Shown here piece after piece: positions 4,389 to 5,139 of a DNA stretch of 5,139 nucleotides. The stretch covers positions 1 to 5,139 of the forward strand of contig JAEOUJ010000460.1 of NCBI GenBank assembly GCA_016839405.1, in the 5' to 3' direction. This DNA is from Candidatus Gerdarchaeota archaeon (GTDB taxonomy: Archaea; Asgardarchaeota; Heimdallarchaeia; JABLTI01). Within the stretch, counting starts at the first letter, position 1, and each line of letters opens with the position of its first letter. A program made the position numbers and the translations under genes. Under the pieces are notes generated by a model. That model ran no database searches, had not been told where the DNA came from, and saw only the letters and a list, made by a program, of their open reading frames with translations.

Positions 4389-5139
4389 TTACTTAATTAA
4401 ATTAAAGAAATTCAATTCAAATTTATTTGAAGAGAAATCCAAAAGGTAAGCTCGACCCCAACCCGTTGCTCTTATATATTTATCAACTGCTTCAAGTCTT
4501 TCTTTATTATTTGTAATTATCAAAGCTTTACCTTCGATTTTAAATTTTAAAGATATAGAAGCAAATATTGCTTTAAGTTCCTCTCTGTAATCTTGTTTTA
4601 TAGAGATATTTGTATTATTATTAATGAATGCATTTTCTGTCCAAATAGCAATTAAAACAGCTTGATGGGGGATTTCTAAATCAAATTGCCATGTTTTTTT
4701 AATTAAACCAAATTCTTTCCAGTTAATAAAATCAATTTTTCGATTTATCAATTTTAACTTATTTTTTAGACAAATCCTTCTTAATATAGAATGAATAATT
4801 TCTTTTTCTACGTTTGGATTTGCTGTATATACAAAAAAAGAGCCTGAAGGATGTGAAATCTCCTTTCTATAAATCAGATTGGATTTTATTAGTAAATTTA
4901 AATCCGACAATGATATTTGTGATTCATTTATAGCGTTGTTATCAAAACCAATTCTCTTACGATCACATGAATTTTCATAAAGCCAATTATTGTTAACAAT
5001 GGTTTGATATAAAGCAAATTGGTAATCTGTAATTGTTTCTTTTGTTTTATTTTGAATAAATTCTTTATTAATACAAACTTCCAATAATTCTTCTTTATTG
5101 GCTAAAAAACCCGGTGAAAGATCTATTTCATCTTCATCA
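4389..5139 (-). CDS. protein of unknown function, N-terminus outside window
   Basis: The reading frame stays open to the right edge, so the 249 visible residues are the C-terminal part of a longer protein. A TTG at 5084 is only an internal leucine candidate, since the frame continues through an acidic stretch DEDEIDLSPGF before it. I do not recognise the family. Counting from the edge, residues about 35-115 are mainly helical and end in HPSGSFFVYTANP, which could be the beta wing of a winged-helix domain. Residues about 140-249 alternate strands and helices, with DLEIPHQAVLIAIW, LKFKIEGKALIITNN and ATGWGRAYLLDF. The ALIITNN-plus-helix arrangement recalls the C-terminal half of some nuclease-like alpha/beta folds, but no catalytic motif is clear. 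It is basic overall after the acidic start. It lies 40 bases ahead of the small Cys/His gene on the same strand, probably in one operon with the folliculin-like gene. Confidence 0.75.
   Translation of the reverse strand, partial: DEDEIDLSPGFLANKEELLEVCINKEFIQNKTKETITDYQFALYQTIVNNNWLYENSCDRKRIGFDNNAINESQISLSDLNLLIKSNLIYRKEISHPSGSFFVYTANPNVEKEIIHSILRRICLKNKLKLINRKIDFINWKEFGLIKKTWQFDLEIPHQAVLIAIWTENAFINNNTNISIKQDYREELKAIFASISLKFKIEGKALIITNNKERLEAVDKYIRATGWGRAYLLDFSSNKFELNFFNLIK

Noticed and set aside
5082..5084. TTG as the start of the right-edge gene
   Set aside because: The frame stays open upstream to the window edge with an acidic, protein-like stretch, so the gene is better treated as partial.

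Overview
The window is AT-rich and gene-dense. It most likely comes from an archaeon of the Asgard group (Heimdall-/Loki-/Hodarchaeota-like). The main clue is the minus-strand gene at 2896-4038. Its product resembles eukaryotic folliculin (FLCN) over both the longin and the DENN halves, including the arginine that serves as the GAP finger in human FLCN. The assignment is an inference from one eukaryote-like gene compared by eye with remembered human sequence. The other recognisable genes (DegV/FakB, DAK2/FakA, endonuclease IV) are shared by bacteria and archaea and do not fix the lineage.

Layout. Positions 1-1675 (minus strand) hold a fatty-acid-kinase-type pair. A DAK2/FakA-like protein of 314 aa (731-1675) comes first, then a DegV/FakB-like fatty-acid-binding protein (1-642) whose 3' end lies beyond the left edge. 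An 8-bp hairpin followed by a T7 run sits in the 88-bp gap between them. Positions 1676-2051 are a gene-free, very AT-rich spacer between divergent genes. It holds a Shine-Dalgarno site, two short palindromes and four CGAAAA A-tracts spaced by exact multiples of 10 bp. Positions 2052-2894 (plus strand) encode endonuclease IV (nfo) with all nine zinc-ligand residues. It converges on the folliculin-like gene with one base between the two stop codons.

Positions 2896-5139 (minus strand) look like an operon read from right to left. It has an unrecognised protein of at least 249 aa that is open at the right edge, then a small Cys/His-containing protein (4028-4348), then the folliculin-like protein. 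The small gene overlaps the folliculin-like gene by 11 bases, which suggests translational coupling.

How they may work together. The FakA/FakB-like pair would activate fatty acids by phosphorylation. That is notable if the host is an archaeon with isoprenoid lipids, and the FakA-like member lacks the usual C-terminal domain. nfo is a stand-alone base-excision repair enzyme. The folliculin-like operon is the most interesting part: in eukaryotes FLCN with FNIP acts on Rag GTPases, so this product is a candidate regulator of an Asgard small GTPase. Its two upstream neighbours are uncharacterised.
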